The notes: generated from the letters alone by a model not told the origin. DNA of 64,000 nt from Bacillus sp. 1NLA3E (GCF_000242895.2 NC_021171.1:3196001-3260000), one strand, 5' to 3'; shown: positions 48,923-58,552, counted from the first letter of the stretch. A program made the numbers and translations.

Positions 48923-48943
48923 TTTCAATATTTACTACAAAAA

Positions 48944-48968
48944 AGGCTGACCAATTGTAGGTCAGCCT
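48944..48968. terminator. bidirectional terminator between ypzI and fni
   Basis: AGGCTGACC and GGTCAGCCT form a perfect 9-pair stem; it includes the last bases of fni. T-rich on the minus strand (TTTTTTGTAG). Confidence 0.85.
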
Positions 48969-50014
48969 CTTTGACTATATTGTTTTGTATTGATACCTCG
49001 TTCACTAAGCCAATGGTATGTTTCACCGGATAGTACCACAGGGACAGTCTGTATTTCCTCGATTGTACTGGCCCCAAGAGCAGTCATGATGACAGAAAGC
49101 TCATCATGTAAATTCCTAATCTCTTGAATAAGGGATTCTATCCCCTCTTCCAATAATATTTTCAAAAATGATCCAGCCATTCCCACTGCATTTGCACCTA
49201 AAGCAATCGCTTTAGCAATTTCAATGCTTGTTTGGATTCCTCCAGAACCAATAATAGTAACGGGGATTTTACATTCCTTTGCTTCAACAATAGATGCAGG
49301 TGTTGAAATACCCCAATCATTAAAAAATGAATAGGGCTGTTTCCGGCGTTCATTTTCGATTTTTGCGAAATTAGTCCCACCAGCTCCGCCAACATCTATT
49401 GCGGTCACCCCGATTGAAGCTAAATTATGGACGGTGTCCTTACTCATTCCAAATCCAACCTCTTTCACAATGACAGGGACACCAACTTGGTTAACTATGG
49501 CTTCTATCCTTAATAATGCATCGCGAAAATCACGATCACCCTCAGGCATCGTTAATTCTTGGATGGCATTAACATGAATCTGTATGGCATTTGCCTCAAT
49601 GAGATCAACAGCTAGTTTTGCTTGTTCAACTGTGGCCTCCCAGCCGAGGTTTCCGATGACGATTCCATTTGGATTCATTCTGCGAACAATTTTATAAGTT
49701 TCTTTTTCCTTACTATCTTTTATGGCAGCCATTTGCGAACCAACCGCCATTGCTAAGCCTGTTTCTTTAGCGGCGATCGCCAAGTTCTGATTGATTTCAA
49801 AGGTACGATCACCCCCGCCACCCGTCATAGCATTTATAAAAATTGGTGAACTCAACAAAAGTTCACCAATTTTTATTGATAATTCAATTTGGTCTAAGCT
49901 ACTGTTCGGGAGACTTCGATGAACAAAGGTGATATCCTCAAAACTGTTTTTTCGTTCTTGAATTGTTTTTAAAGCGTATCGGATATGATCCCATTTTCGT
50001 TCTGATCTCGTCAC
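48962..50014 (-). CDS. fni: Isopentenyl-diphosphate delta-isomerase, type 2
   Basis: FMN/NADPH-dependent isomerase of IPP and DMAPP. Visible are [47 protein letters not shown] and the flavin phosphate loop GSGGIQ. I take the GTG at 50014 ([10 protein letters not shown]), matching the B. subtilis start; ATGs at 50017 and 50026 are in-frame alternatives, the latter overlapping the ypfD stop (TAATG). Confidence 0.95.
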   Translation of the reverse strand: MTRSERKWDHIRYALKTIQERKNSFEDITFVHRSLPNSSLDQIELSIKIGELLLSSPIFINAMTGGGGDRTFEINQNLAIAAKETGLAMAVGSQMAAIKDSKEKETYKIVRRMNPNGIVIGNLGWEATVEQAKLAVDLIEANAIQIHVNAIQELTMPEGDRDFRDALLRIEAIVNQVGVPVIVKEVGFGMSKDTVHNLASIGVTAIDVGGAGGTNFAKIENERRKQPYSFFNDWGISTPASIVEAKECKIPVTIIGSGGIQTSIEIAKAIALGANAVGMAGSFLKILLEEGIESLIQEIRNLHDELSVIMTALGASTIEEIQTVPVVLSGETYHWLSERGINTKQYSQRG

Positions 50015-50025
50015 CATTATCACCA

Positions 50026-51165
50026 TTAGTTCTTAAGATTCTTTAATTTATCTCCGATCATTTCTCCAAGTTGAAAACCTTTTGACTCCTCAGGCAATTC
50101 ATAATCAAAGTTTTGATCATCTTCTTTTTCTAATAGTTCTTTAATGCTTATAGAAAGACGTTGGTCTTGTTCGCTTACTTCAAGCACTTTAACTTGAACT
50201 TCTTGACCTTCTTTTAATACTTCATGTGGAGTAGCAATGTGCTTATGGGAAATTTGTGAAATATGGACCAGTCCTTCAACTCCTGGGAATACTTCAACAA
50301 ATGCTCCATAAGAAACAATTCGTTTTACCACACCAGTTAAAGTACTACCTTTTGGTGCTTTTTCAGCAATATTTGTCCACGGTCCAGGTAAAGTATCCTT
50401 AATAGATAACGAAATTCGATCATTATCGCGGTCTACACTTAATACTTTAACTTGAACACTCTGACCTTCTTGTACAACATCAGAAGGCTTGTCAACATGT
50501 TGGTGTGATAATTGAGAAATATGAACAAGTCCATCCACACCACCGATATCTACAAATGCCCCAAAATCAGTAATTCTTTGGACTGTACCCTCTATAACTT
50601 GACCTGCTTCCAAGGAATCAATCAAGTTTTGCTTTTGTTTACCTTTTTGCTCTTCAACAACAATACGATGAGAGAGGATTAGGCGATTTTTTTCTTTATC
50701 AAGTTCAACAATTTTAAAAGCAAGCGATTGCCCTTTATAGTCAGAAAAGTCTTCAACAAAGAAGGCCTCAACGAGTGATGCAGGAACAAACCCGCGAACA
50801 CCAAGGTCAACCACTAAGCCGCCTTTAACAACGTCTTTAATTTCAGCTTCAAAAACTTCTCCACTATTAAATTTTGCTTCTAAATCATCCCATGCTTTCT
50901 CAGCATCAACTTTACGTTTTGATAAGATTAGTGCTTCTTCCTCAACTTTAATGACTTCAAGATCTAAATCATCGCCTTCTGCAACCGCATCAGACGCTTT
51001 TTCTACATGGAGGCTAGATAGTTCGCTAATTGGGATAATCCCATCCAATTTGCTGTTCTCAATATTCACAAGAACTTGTTTTTCTTCCACTTTTGTTACT
51101 TGGCCTTTAACTTTGTCACCAACTTCAAAATTTGAAACTTCAACTTGATTCATATCTTCTACCAT
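50026..51165 (-). CDS. ypfD: S1-domain RNA-binding protein (YpfD/RpsA-like)
   Basis: A 379-aa protein with four S1 domains (about 12-82, 100-165, 187-256, 273-343). The last two are the most typical ([23 protein letters not shown] and [24 protein letters not shown]). Homologous to part of Gram-negative ribosomal protein S1; in Bacillus it is non-essential and its exact role is unclear. Acidic throughout. Confidence 0.94.
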   Translation of the reverse strand: MVEDMNQVEVSNFEVGDKVKGQVTKVEEKQVLVNIENSKLDGIIPISELSSLHVEKASDAVAEGDDLDLEVIKVEEEALILSKRKVDAEKAWDDLEAKFNSGEVFEAEIKDVVKGGLVVDLGVRGFVPASLVEAFFVEDFSDYKGQSLAFKIVELDKEKNRLILSHRIVVEEQKGKQKQNLIDSLEAGQVIEGTVQRITDFGAFVDIGGVDGLVHISQLSHQHVDKPSDVVQEGQSVQVKVLSVDRDNDRISLSIKDTLPGPWTNIAEKAPKGSTLTGVVKRIVSYGAFVEVFPGVEGLVHISQISHKHIATPHEVLKEGQEVQVKVLEVSEQDQRLSISIKELLEKEDDQNFDYELPEESKGFQLGEMIGDKLKNLKN

Positions 51166-51313
51166 ATGTACTCCTCCTTAATCCAATGACTGCTTCAAAG
51201 TATATGTGATGTGATAAAATCATCACCGTGAAAACATGTAGGCTGAAATATTCTGAAAAAAAGCCCTTTTATCTAACTTCTTATAAATAGCTGTTTTTGT
51301 CAAGCATGAACAC

Positions 51314-51895
51314 CTATTTATAAGCATTTATCAGTTTACGAATTTCATCCATAATTAATTCAGTTGTTTGTTCTGGGGACATTTTTGTATTTCTAGCTTT
51401 TTCCAAATCGATTGGCTTACCAAAAACAACTTTTAGTCTTTTGAACAGTTTATAAGGACCGATAATCGCACAAGGAACCACTTCTGCCCGAGAACGTAAT
51501 GCAAAGAATCCCGCACCTGCTAGTCCCTTACCAAGTTCACCAGTCTGGCTCCGCGTTCCTTCTGGAAATAATCCCAAGACATGCCCTTCTTTAAGCACAA
51601 ACAGCCCTTTTCTCAAAGCATCTCGATCACTTAATCCCCTTTTCACTGGAAAAGATCCAACCATACTAATGATTTTCCCTAAAATTGGAATAGAAAACAA
51701 CTCATCCTTTGCCATAAAAAGAACAGGACGTGGGGTGTTAATCCCTACGATTGGAGGGTCAAAAGCATGAATATGATTCGTGCATAATAACACGCCTCCA
51801 TCCTTGGGTATATTTTCCCTTCCAATTACTTCAAACCTGTAAATTGGGGTTAAAATGATTTTACAAACAGATCTAGCAAATGAATAAAAGGTCAA
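51314..51895 (-). CDS. plsC: 1-acyl-sn-glycerol-3-phosphate acyltransferase
   Basis: Second acylation in phosphatidic acid synthesis. The 193-aa protein has the catalytic NH41xxxxD46 (NHIHAFD), the substrate motif FPEGTRS (110-116) and the KRG near 85. It begins 3 bases after cmk ends. Confidence 0.95.
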   Translation of the reverse strand: MTFYSFARSVCKIILTPIYRFEVIGRENIPKDGGVLLCTNHIHAFDPPIVGINTPRPVLFMAKDELFSIPILGKIISMVGSFPVKRGLSDRDALRKGLFVLKEGHVLGLFPEGTRSQTGELGKGLAGAGFFALRSRAEVVPCAIIGPYKLFKRLKVVFGKPIDLEKARNTKMSPEQTTELIMDEIRKLINAYK

Positions 51896-51898
51896 AAT

Positions 51899-52573
51899 TT
51901 ATCTAGTCCTCTCATAGGCACATGACAAGATTTTTTCCACAACCTGATTGATGGAAAGCGATGTTGTATCGATTACTATTGCATCATCTGCCTTTTTTAA
52001 AGGTGCCGTTTCCCTTTCAGAGTCCAGCTTGTCTCGAAGGGAAATTTCCTCTTTCAATTCTTCTAAATCGGTAGGGAAACCCTTAAGAAGGTTTTCGTTA
52101 TGACGGCGCACGGCTCTTTCCTCCACACTAGCTAGTAAAAATATTTTCACTTCCGCATCTGGAAGAACATGGGTGCCAATATCTCGCCCGTCCATTACAA
52201 CACCACCGTCTCCAGCAAACTGTTGTTGTCTTGCGACCATTTCTTCCCGAACAAGTCGATGTTTGGCCACAATTGAAACAGAATTAGTGACGGCTGAAGT
52301 CCGAATATCGTTTGTAACATCTTTGTCGTCAAGAAAAACTAATTGTCCTTTTTCCCCAGGTAACAAAGTGAGCTTTACATCATGTAAGATGGCCAATAAG
52401 GATGACTCATCTTGCAAATCAATATTTTTTTCAATAGCTCTAAGGGTTAATGCACGATACATTGCCCCCGTATCAATATAAATGTACGATAGATTTTCTG
52501 CTACTATTTTTGCAACGGTGCTTTTTCCTGCTGCTGCAGGCCCGTCAATTGCAATTGAAATCTTTTTAGTCAT
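51899..52573 (-). CDS. cmk: Cytidylate kinase
   Basis: Phosphorylates CMP/dCMP. The 224-aa protein has the P-loop GPAAAGKS (11-18), [25 protein letters not shown] and [13 protein letters not shown]. First gene of cmk-plsC; ypfD follows after a 148-base gap. Confidence 0.97.
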   Translation of the reverse strand: MTKKISIAIDGPAAAGKSTVAKIVAENLSYIYIDTGAMYRALTLRAIEKNIDLQDESSLLAILHDVKLTLLPGEKGQLVFLDDKDVTNDIRTSAVTNSVSIVAKHRLVREEMVARQQQFAGDGGVVMDGRDIGTHVLPDAEVKIFLLASVEERAVRRHNENLLKGFPTDLEELKEEISLRDKLDSERETAPLKKADDAIVIDTTSLSINQVVEKILSCAYERTR

Positions 52574-52708
52574 AATTCCTCCTGCTTACCACGAAGATAT
52601 ACCATTTATTAAATGCACCTATATATTTTAACACAATATGGTTTGATTCTAAGAAATTATTATTGAGCATTTATAAAAAAAATACTTTAATGTTTACTTT
52701 CCATGGGA

Positions 52709-52736
52709 AAGAAAGCAGGTTAAATTCTGCTTTCTT
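52709..52736 (-). terminator. rho-independent terminator of ypfB
   Basis: AAGAAAGCAG and CTGCTTTCTT form a perfect 10-pair stem that overlaps the stop codon by 2 bases. Confidence 0.75.
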
Positions 52737-52914
52737 ACTTTCCTTTAAATGTTTCAAGAACTTGTGAAAAATTATTTTCTGTTACCCCTTCGTATTGCGT
52801 CAATTGACTTAACTCTGGGAGCACATGAAATTTGTGAAGTACCACTTGGCTTAGAACTAAAAAAATAAACTGAACCATGACGATCTTAATTAAAATTCTT
52901 TCAAAAGTTTTCAT
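52735..52914 (-). CDS. ypfB: DUF5359 family small membrane protein (YpfB-like)
   Basis: A 59-aa protein with a basic N-terminus and one membrane helix (about 8-27, IKIVMVQFIFLVLSQVVL). The ATG at 52914 follows GGAGCGAG; the upstream open codons to 53001 are not used. Position just upstream of cmk's transcript end fits ypfB. Function unknown. Confidence 0.78.
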   Translation of the reverse strand: MKTFERILIKIVMVQFIFLVLSQVVLHKFHVLPELSQLTQYEGVTENNFSQVLETFKGK

Positions 52915-53084
52915 TTTCTCGCTCCAATAATCAATAGTTACTATTATTATTGTTATATTATCTAAGCTTTTATTCATTTGATGCAAAAAAAGGAAAAGCA
53001 AGATAGCTCAGGCTGTCGAGAAACTCTCGACAGTCTATTATTTCGCCTAAACGCTTTAGTGATAAACTAATTAGGTTGTTCAAT

Positions 53085-53226
53085 AGGTCTGTTGATTTCC
53101 GTTCCAGGCGCTTCGCTTTCCGCGGGGCGGGCGGTGAGCCTCCTCGTCGATTAAGCGCCTGCGGGGTCTCACCTGTCCCGCTGCTCCCGCAGGAGTCTTC
53201 GCGCCTTCCACTCCAATCAACAGGGT
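53085..53226 (+). repeat. GC-rich inverted-repeat element, family A copy 5 (core only)
   Basis: Core from GTCTGTTGATTTCCGTTCC to CTCCAATCAACAGGG with the usual internal complementary blocks but without the outer GGCTCTGTTAAA-type arms. It abuts the 5' end of the transposase remnant. An open frame fuses both and is not a gene. Confidence 0.82.
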
Positions 53227-53229
53227 GGT

Positions 53230-53873
53230 TCCTATGCAAACCTTCCACTCAAGCAATAAATAATAGTAATAGTGAATATGAATTTGTGAATATTGATGAA
53301 TTAGTTGCAAAGGATCACCGTCTTCGCTTGAATGACAAATAAATCTATTTTTCGTTTCTTCTTGAAAAGGTCCGTCCTTATTATTGCGATGATAACGGAC
53401 ACCCTACTGATCCCCTTATTCTTTTTAAAATGATGTTTATTGGTTATCTTTATGGCATTCGTTCTGAACGTTAATTAGAAAGGAAAATAAGAACAAACGT
53501 CACCTAACGCTGTTTTTAGGTTTGAAATTCAAGACTCGGGAATGTTTTTATGACTTAAACTAGGCAATTGAAGTGGATAGAATCAAACACGGAAAAAAAC
53601 CATTAAAAGAAAAGGAGAAAGAGAAAGAAAATAAGTAAATTCTAGTAAGTAAAATACACCCTGAATGTAGAAAAATACTTTATAAGTTAAGTAAAGAAAA
53701 ATTGAGCGAAACTTCGCAGGCTCAAAAGAGATGCATGGGCCTCGCTACTGTCGGTTACGGGGATTGAAGAATGTTAGTAAACAGGCTCTCCATACTGCAG
53801 CCTGCCATAACATAAAAAAATTGCAACACATTTAGCCAGGTTGGATAAGGTGTGTTGCAATTCTTTAGGTTGA
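53230..53873 (+). pseudogene. degraded IS1182-like transposase
   Basis: Fragments read EYEFVNIDELVAKDHRLRL, then DFSFL-type YFSFLLEKVRPYYCDDNG, PLILFKMMFIGYLYGIRSER, interrupted by stops, then a large internal deletion, then HGKKPLKEKEKE and [15 protein letters not shown]. After a frameshift near 53765, [19 protein letters not shown] and RLDKVCCNSLG end at 53873. These are N- and C-terminal parts of an IS1182-family (DUF772) transposase. Multiple stops, at least one frameshift and the deletion show it is dead. It occupies the place where ypfA is expected between ypfB and ypeB. Confidence 0.8.
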
Positions 53874-53880
53874 TTTGCCC

Positions 53881-53906
53881 CTGTTGATTGGAGCGGAGAT
53901 CAACAG
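53881..53906. repeat. small inverted repeat bounding the transposase remnant
   Basis: CTGTTGAT and ATCAACAG enclose TGGAGCGGAG. The sequence looks like the two ends of a family A element joined, in the opposite orientation to copy 5, so the IS remnant has family A sequence on both sides. 53907-54006 holds nothing else evident. Confidence 0.5.
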
Positions 53907-54006
53907 GTCCCTCAGCATGGACCATCTCATATTAAAAATCTGCATTTAATGTTCTGCCAAAATGAAAAATAACCTTTTTTCGACAATCTGAGCAAGATAG
54001 CTCTTC

Positions 54007-55356
54007 CTACAATACATTTTCATAAACAGGTTCTGCATTTTCAAGTTTTTCCACTTTCTCTTCAATTCCAGTTCCAGCATTAATATAAATGCGATAGGTG
54101 TCTTCACCAAGTGTTCCTAAAAACTCGTAACAGAGAACTTCCTTATTAAGATCATTTAGGATAACCGCTAATCGATCTTCTTCGATTTTTAAATTTGTAT
54201 TCATTTTTGTCCGTGCTTGTTCTTTCGTTATCGTTGGCTGCGGAATCTTCCTAGTATGGTGAGACTTTAAATAATCATTTGCTGAAAATCCTAACAATTG
54301 GCCATTATCTAAGGCTACTTTAATTTTTATTGCTTCAGGATAAATACGAATATCATTTTCTTTTCCAACAAAAGTAAAAACTCCGATGTTATCATATTGG
54401 GAACTTTCAAATAAATCCAAATTTTGATATCCATTTTGTTTTAAAAACTCGATTGCTTTATTACTTGCATCATTTAAACCTATGCTTTGAGTTTTGACAT
54501 CTCTCGAGAGGATAAACCAAATCGGGTACCCTCCTTTTTTGGTTATATCCATGTTTGCCTCTTGTTTACTTTGTTTTTCTAGTAGTGACACACTATAAAA
54601 TCCATAGTCTGATTCCTTACCACTTTTTTCAACTTGCGTTTTCACATTGTCTCCCAAGCCTGCATATTTTTTTGCGATTTGAATAGCTTCTTGCTTTGTA
54701 ATTGTTTTCCCCTTGAGATATTTATAATTTTCATCTTTTTTTTGCATATTGATAAATGCAGGGCCAAAATCTGTTTCGGAGTATCCTTGAACCGTTTTTT
54801 CGACTGTTTTAAAGCCATCTATAATGGTATTGTCAGCCGCTTCCTTCCCTGTAGCAAGCGCCATTTCTACATCCATCCAACGCAAATTATTTTTCAAAAC
54901 AAGGTGTTGAACCTTTCTTAACTCACTTTGAATATCGGATGACTGCTTATACAATCCTTGTAGTGCACCATACTCTTTTTCATTAAGCGGTTCTTTATCT
55001 AAATCCCTTACTGCGGTTTGATAGCTGAAATCACCGATTTTCGCCAAAAATTCCTCCGTTTTATTAAATGGTAAAAGAGTTAAAGGCAATTGCCCTACAT
55101 CACTATGCGCCTCAGAAGTGATTCTCCAAACATCTGCCAGTGCGGGTGATAGGGATTTTCTCGAATTCATTGCTAACGTCGTTCCAATTTTATCGTGCAG
55201 GAGATCAACGTGGTAGGCAAGGTCATGAAAAGCTCTTTGATAATTATTTTCTGCATTGATGAGAATCGCACTCTTTTCTCTGTGTTCCTGATAACCCCAA
55301 TAAGATGTCCCTGCGACTCCTAAAAATAGTACGGTAATTATTATCCCTCTAATCAA
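54007..55356 (-). CDS. ypeB: Germination protein YpeB
   Basis: Required for SleB localisation and stability in the spore. The 449-aa protein has an N-terminal membrane anchor (about 3-20), a helical domain to about 200, and PepSY domains in the C-terminal half (KGKTITKQEAIQIAKKYAG, then LGLNDASNKAIEFLKQ-like and PTITKEQARTKM). Follows sleB by 14 bases; the two form a forespore operon in Bacillus. Confidence 0.95.
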   Translation of the reverse strand: MIRGIIITVLFLGVAGTSYWGYQEHREKSAILINAENNYQRAFHDLAYHVDLLHDKIGTTLAMNSRKSLSPALADVWRITSEAHSDVGQLPLTLLPFNKTEEFLAKIGDFSYQTAVRDLDKEPLNEKEYGALQGLYKQSSDIQSELRKVQHLVLKNNLRWMDVEMALATGKEAADNTIIDGFKTVEKTVQGYSETDFGPAFINMQKKDENYKYLKGKTITKQEAIQIAKKYAGLGDNVKTQVEKSGKESDYGFYSVSLLEKQSKQEANMDITKKGGYPIWFILSRDVKTQSIGLNDASNKAIEFLKQNGYQNLDLFESSQYDNIGVFTFVGKENDIRIYPEAIKIKVALDNGQLLGFSANDYLKSHHTRKIPQPTITKEQARTKMNTNLKIEEDRLAVILNDLNKEVLCYEFLGTLGEDTYRIYINAGTGIEEKVEKLENAEPVYENVL

Positions 55357-55370
55357 AGCGTTTCACCTCT

Positions 55371-56303
55371 TTATTTACAGAATATATGTTTCCCAATTTT
55401 CTTAATTTGTGGTCGTCCCCATATCCAGCCATTTGTTGCAGTAGCGGGATTAAAATAATATAAAGCTTCCCCAGTTGGGTCCCAGCCATTGATTGCGTCT
55501 ATTACAGCTTTTTTGGAGAGTTCATTCGGTGTCAAATAGATTTGTCCATCAGCGACGGCTGTGAATGCACCTGGCTCAAAAATGACACCTGAAACAGTAT
55601 TAGGGAAAGCGGCACTATTGACCCGATTTAAAATAACGGCTGCAACTGCTACCTGACCGATATAGGGTTCTCCTCTTGATTCTCCGTGAACAGCATTAGC
55701 CAAAAGCTTTATGTCATTTTGCGAAAAACCATTTGGAGTATTGGCTGCAGTTGGTTTCTTGGGTGGTGCCTTTGGTTTTGCTGGTACCGGTTTTGGCTTT
55801 GCCGGCGTTGGTTTTGCCGGTGCCGGCTTTGCCGGCGTTGGTTTTGCCGGTGCCGGCTTTGCGGGTGCTCGCTTCGCCGATGAAGATGAATTTGGATTGG
55901 CTGGTTTTTGTTGCTTTTTTAAATCCACTCCGCCATAATGTGTAAAATTGTTTCCTTTCTTTATTTGTTGTTTTACAAATTGTTGATTATATTTGGACGC
56001 TTTGGCCAATTTTACCTTCGTCGCATGACCAACTATCCCATCTATCGGTAGCCCAAATTCATATTGAAAGTTTCTAACAGCCCAATAGGTTCTCCAGTCA
56101 AAGACTCCATCAATCTTCCCTGTATAAAACCCTGTGTATTGCAACCTTGATTGCAATTCAATTACATCATCACCTACGGCACCTTTTTGAATCACCTGAC
56201 TCGAGAAAGCTTGAACTTTTTTATTTGCTCCATAAAAAGGGACAATTTGACATAAAAGCATAATAAGCACTACACACGTTATTGATAAAAACTTCCTTTT
56301 CAT
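55371..56303 (-). CDS. sleB: Spore cortex-lytic enzyme SleB
   Basis: Lytic transglycosylase that degrades cortex peptidoglycan during germination. From the ATG at 56303 the 310-aa protein has a signal peptide (about 1-33), a peptidoglycan-binding domain (about 40-105, GDDVIELQSRLQYTGFYTG), a Pro/Ala/Lys linker (about 140-185) and the SleB/CwlJ hydrolase domain (about 195-310, LLANAVHGESRGEPYIGQVAVA with the catalytic Glu). GGGGG precedes the ATG; the open frame extends 22 codons further. Confidence 0.95.
   Translation of the reverse strand: MKRKFLSITCVVLIMLLCQIVPFYGANKKVQAFSSQVIQKGAVGDDVIELQSRLQYTGFYTGKIDGVFDWRTYWAVRNFQYEFGLPIDGIVGHATKVKLAKASKYNQQFVKQQIKKGNNFTHYGGVDLKKQQKPANPNSSSSAKRAPAKPAPAKPTPAKPAPAKPTPAKPKPVPAKPKAPPKKPTAANTPNGFSQNDIKLLANAVHGESRGEPYIGQVAVAAVILNRVNSAAFPNTVSGVIFEPGAFTAVADGQIYLTPNELSKKAVIDAINGWDPTGEALYYFNPATATNGWIWGRPQIKKIGKHIFCK
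55783..55872 (-). repeat. tandem repeat encoding the SleB linker
   Basis: A 30-bp unit is repeated exactly at 55801-55830 and 55831-55860, with diverged partial units on both sides. It encodes PAPAKPTPAK-type repeats between the binding and catalytic domains. Confidence 0.9.
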
Positions 56304-56410
56304 TGAAGTTACCCCCAGATGATAATCTTTTATAATTCTATTTTTCGTAGTGACTGGGTTTTTATGCAAAATGTAATAAGTTTTCCTAGCAGTGCTCCAC
56401 CCTTTTTCAA

Positions 56411-56448
56411 AAAAAAAAAATGATTAATCTCGATGAGACTAATCATTT
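56411..56448 (-). terminator. rho-independent terminator of prsW
   Basis: ATGATTA-TCTC pairs with GAGA-TAATCAT and is followed by T12 on the minus strand. Confidence 0.9.
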
Positions 56449-56472
56449 TAACTTAATAATTATATTATTTAT

Positions 56473-57162
56473 TTAAGAAAGTTCCGACTTCCTTATTTTA
56501 AATTGATTCTGGAAGTGTATAGTACTTAATGCTCTCGCTTTTTTTACCTTTCGAATTCCTAACCACCACAAAAAAATCATAAATGGAAAAATCTTTATCA
56601 TCCAATTTTGTTGATTCCACAAAATATAATCATATATTCCATGCAACAAAAATGGAATAATAAGGGAAAGAGCTAACCATTTGCGCTTTGACTGAGAAGT
56701 AAATTTCCCCTTTCCAATATAAAACCCCATTATGACTCCAAATATGGCGTGACTTGAGACAGGTAAAAAAGCACGGCTAATTGCATGCTCCATTCCATTA
56801 CCAAACAAGAAAAGGATATTTTCAGCAGTGGCGAAGCCTAGTGAAACGGATGCCCCATAAACAACCCCATCATAAGGTTCGTCAAAGGCAACATGATGAT
56901 AAACTGTGTATATTAAAATAAACCATTTAAAGAATTCTTCTAGAAGGCCAGTTAATAAAAACGCATGTACGATACCCGAATGAACAATATTCTCCGTTTC
57001 TAAAACATATTGGATGAATGCAAGTGGGAATACAAGTAATGCCCCAAACAAAAAGGTTTTAAAAACAACTGAGATCGGTTCTGTGCCATATTGATCTTTT
57101 AAATAAAAGTAACTTAGCAGTGCTAGACCAGGAGCAATCCCAGCAGATAATATTCCCAGCAT
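56473..57162 (-). CDS. prsW: Intramembrane protease PrsW (site-1 protease of anti-sigma factor)
   Basis: In B. subtilis PrsW cleaves RsiW to release sigma-W under envelope stress. The 229-aa polytopic protein has the family motifs GLLEEFFKW (E75-E76), [17 protein letters not shown] and [15 protein letters not shown] within membrane helices. About 8 helices. Start ATG at 57162. Confidence 0.93.
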   Translation of the reverse strand: MLGILSAGIAPGLALLSYFYLKDQYGTEPISVVFKTFLFGALLVFPLAFIQYVLETENIVHSGIVHAFLLTGLLEEFFKWFILIYTVYHHVAFDEPYDGVVYGASVSLGFATAENILFLFGNGMEHAISRAFLPVSSHAIFGVIMGFYIGKGKFTSQSKRKWLALSLIIPFLLHGIYDYILWNQQNWMIKIFPFMIFLWWLGIRKVKKARALSTIHFQNQFKIRKSELS

Positions 57163-57275
57163 GAACTGTCCTCATTTCATTCTGTTTCCTCCATCGTAAC
57201 ATGGATGACCAAGAATGAAAATCACTTCTTCGAGGATGAAGAAGTGGACTTATAAAGTGAATTATTTAATATTTT

Positions 57276-57463
57276 GGCTCTGCTTAAACTAGAATGTTGA
57301 TTTCCATTCCAGGCGCTTTGCTTTCCGCGGGGCGGGCGGTGAGCCTCCTCGGCGCTTAAGCGCCTGTGGGGTCTCACCTGTCCCGCTGCTCCCGCAGGAG
57401 TCTTCGCGCCTTCCATTCCAATCAACATTGTGCAAAAAATCTACATTGAGCTTTAACACAGCC
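57276..57463 (+). repeat. GC-rich inverted-repeat element, family A copy 6
   Basis: A 188-bp copy with arms GGCTCTGCTTAAA and TTTAACACAGCC; the flanks ATTTT and AAAAT extend the inverted repeat. It begins only 6 bases after the ypdA stop codon, and ypdA has no other terminator, so it could end that transcript. Confidence 0.87.
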
Positions 57464-57469
57464 AAAATT

Positions 57470-58441
57470 TTAGTGATTTTGTTTCATTAAAATAGACCTT
57501 GCTATTTGGGTCCCATGAAACCTGCCATTTTCAATAAAGATTTCATTAGCATTATTTCCCGCAGCAATGACTCCGGCAATAAAAATGCCTGGAATATTTG
57601 TTTCCATTGTTTCAGGATTAAACACTGGTCGACCAGTTTCTTCCTCAATTTGAATTCCTATATTTTTCAAGAAATTATGGTCTGGGTGGTAACCAGTCAT
57701 GGCGAAAACGTAATCATTTTGCACTACTTTTTCTTCTTTTCCAACAAAATATTTTACCTTATCTTTGGTAATTTCCTTTACTTCTGCTTGAAACTCCATC
57801 CTAATTACTCCATTACGGACTAAAGAATCAAATTCCGGCAAAATCCAAGGTTTAATACTTGGAGAATATTCTTCGCCTCGGTATACGACTGTTACGCGGG
57901 CACCAGCCTTGACTAACTCAATTGCTGCATCAACACTAGAATTTTTCCCGCCGACAATGAGCACATCTTTATCAAAATATGGATGTGCCTCCTTAAAATA
58001 GTGTGCCACTTTCGGTAAATCTTCTCCTGGTACCTTCATAAAATTTGGATGATCATAATACCCAGTAGCCACAACTATATATGGTGATAAATATTCCTGC
58101 TTATCAGTAACTACACAAAATTGTGTATCATCTCGTTTAGTAACTCCGATCACCTTTTCATACGAGTTTATTCTTAATTCCTTCCTTTTTACTACTTCTC
58201 GATAATAGGATAAGGCCTGATTTCTTCTAGGTTTATATTCCTCGGTAATAAATGGTATCTCACCAATTTCTAGCTTTTCACTTGTACTAAAAAAAGTTTG
58301 ATGTGTCGGGTAATGATAAATTGAATTAACGACATTACCCTTTTCAATCACTAATGGGTTTTTTTCAGATTCCTTTAAGGCTATCGCAGCTGCAAGTCCA
58401 CATGGACCGCCGCCAATAATAATAACATCTTCATGTTGCAT
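57470..58441 (-). CDS. ypdA: Bacillithiol disulfide reductase YpdA
   Basis: FAD/NAD(P)H protein of the YpdA family that reduces bacillithiol disulfide. It has the FAD loop IIIGGGPCGLAAAIAL (about 6-21), YPTHQTFFSTSEKLEIG, the second Rossmann motif VLIVGGKNSSVDAA (near 160), and GIFIAGVIAAGNNANEI. I choose ATG 58441; GTG 58450 lies closer to AAAGGAG and is possible. The bacillithiol pathway is also represented by bshA and bshB1 in this window. Confidence 0.94.
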   Translation of the reverse strand: MQHEDVIIIGGGPCGLAAAIALKESEKNPLVIEKGNVVNSIYHYPTHQTFFSTSEKLEIGEIPFITEEYKPRRNQALSYYREVVKRKELRINSYEKVIGVTKRDDTQFCVVTDKQEYLSPYIVVATGYYDHPNFMKVPGEDLPKVAHYFKEAHPYFDKDVLIVGGKNSSVDAAIELVKAGARVTVVYRGEEYSPSIKPWILPEFDSLVRNGVIRMEFQAEVKEITKDKVKYFVGKEEKVVQNDYVFAMTGYHPDHNFLKNIGIQIEEETGRPVFNPETMETNIPGIFIAGVIAAGNNANEIFIENGRFHGTQIARSILMKQNH

Positions 58442-58484
58442 CGTTACCACTCACTCCTTTAATTAAACCGGTCTTGTTTAATAT

Positions 58485-58517
58485 AAAAAATCTCCCATAT
58501 AATGATAGGAGATTTTT
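58485..58517 (-). terminator. rho-independent terminator downstream of gudB
   Basis: AAAAATCTCC and GGAGATTTTTT pair around TATCATTATATG, with T6 on the minus strand. It lies 180 bases after gudB, beyond the family B repeat, and just before ypdA. Confidence 0.8.
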
Positions 58518-58552
58518 AGCGATTATTCAATGGAGAGCACTTATAACGATAA

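Noticed and set aside
53076-53342. 88-aa ORF MFNRSVDFRSRRF... ending in transposase sequence
   Set aside because: Chance fusion of repeat copy 5 with the degraded transposase N-terminus; treated as pseudogene instead.
55783-55872. Tandem repeats as a CRISPR array
   Set aside because: Contiguous repeats without spacers, in frame within sleB.
55686-55945. Plus-strand Gly/Ala/Cys-rich ORFs opposite sleB
   Set aside because: Antisense reading of the low-complexity SleB linker; composition is an artefact of the 30-bp repeat.
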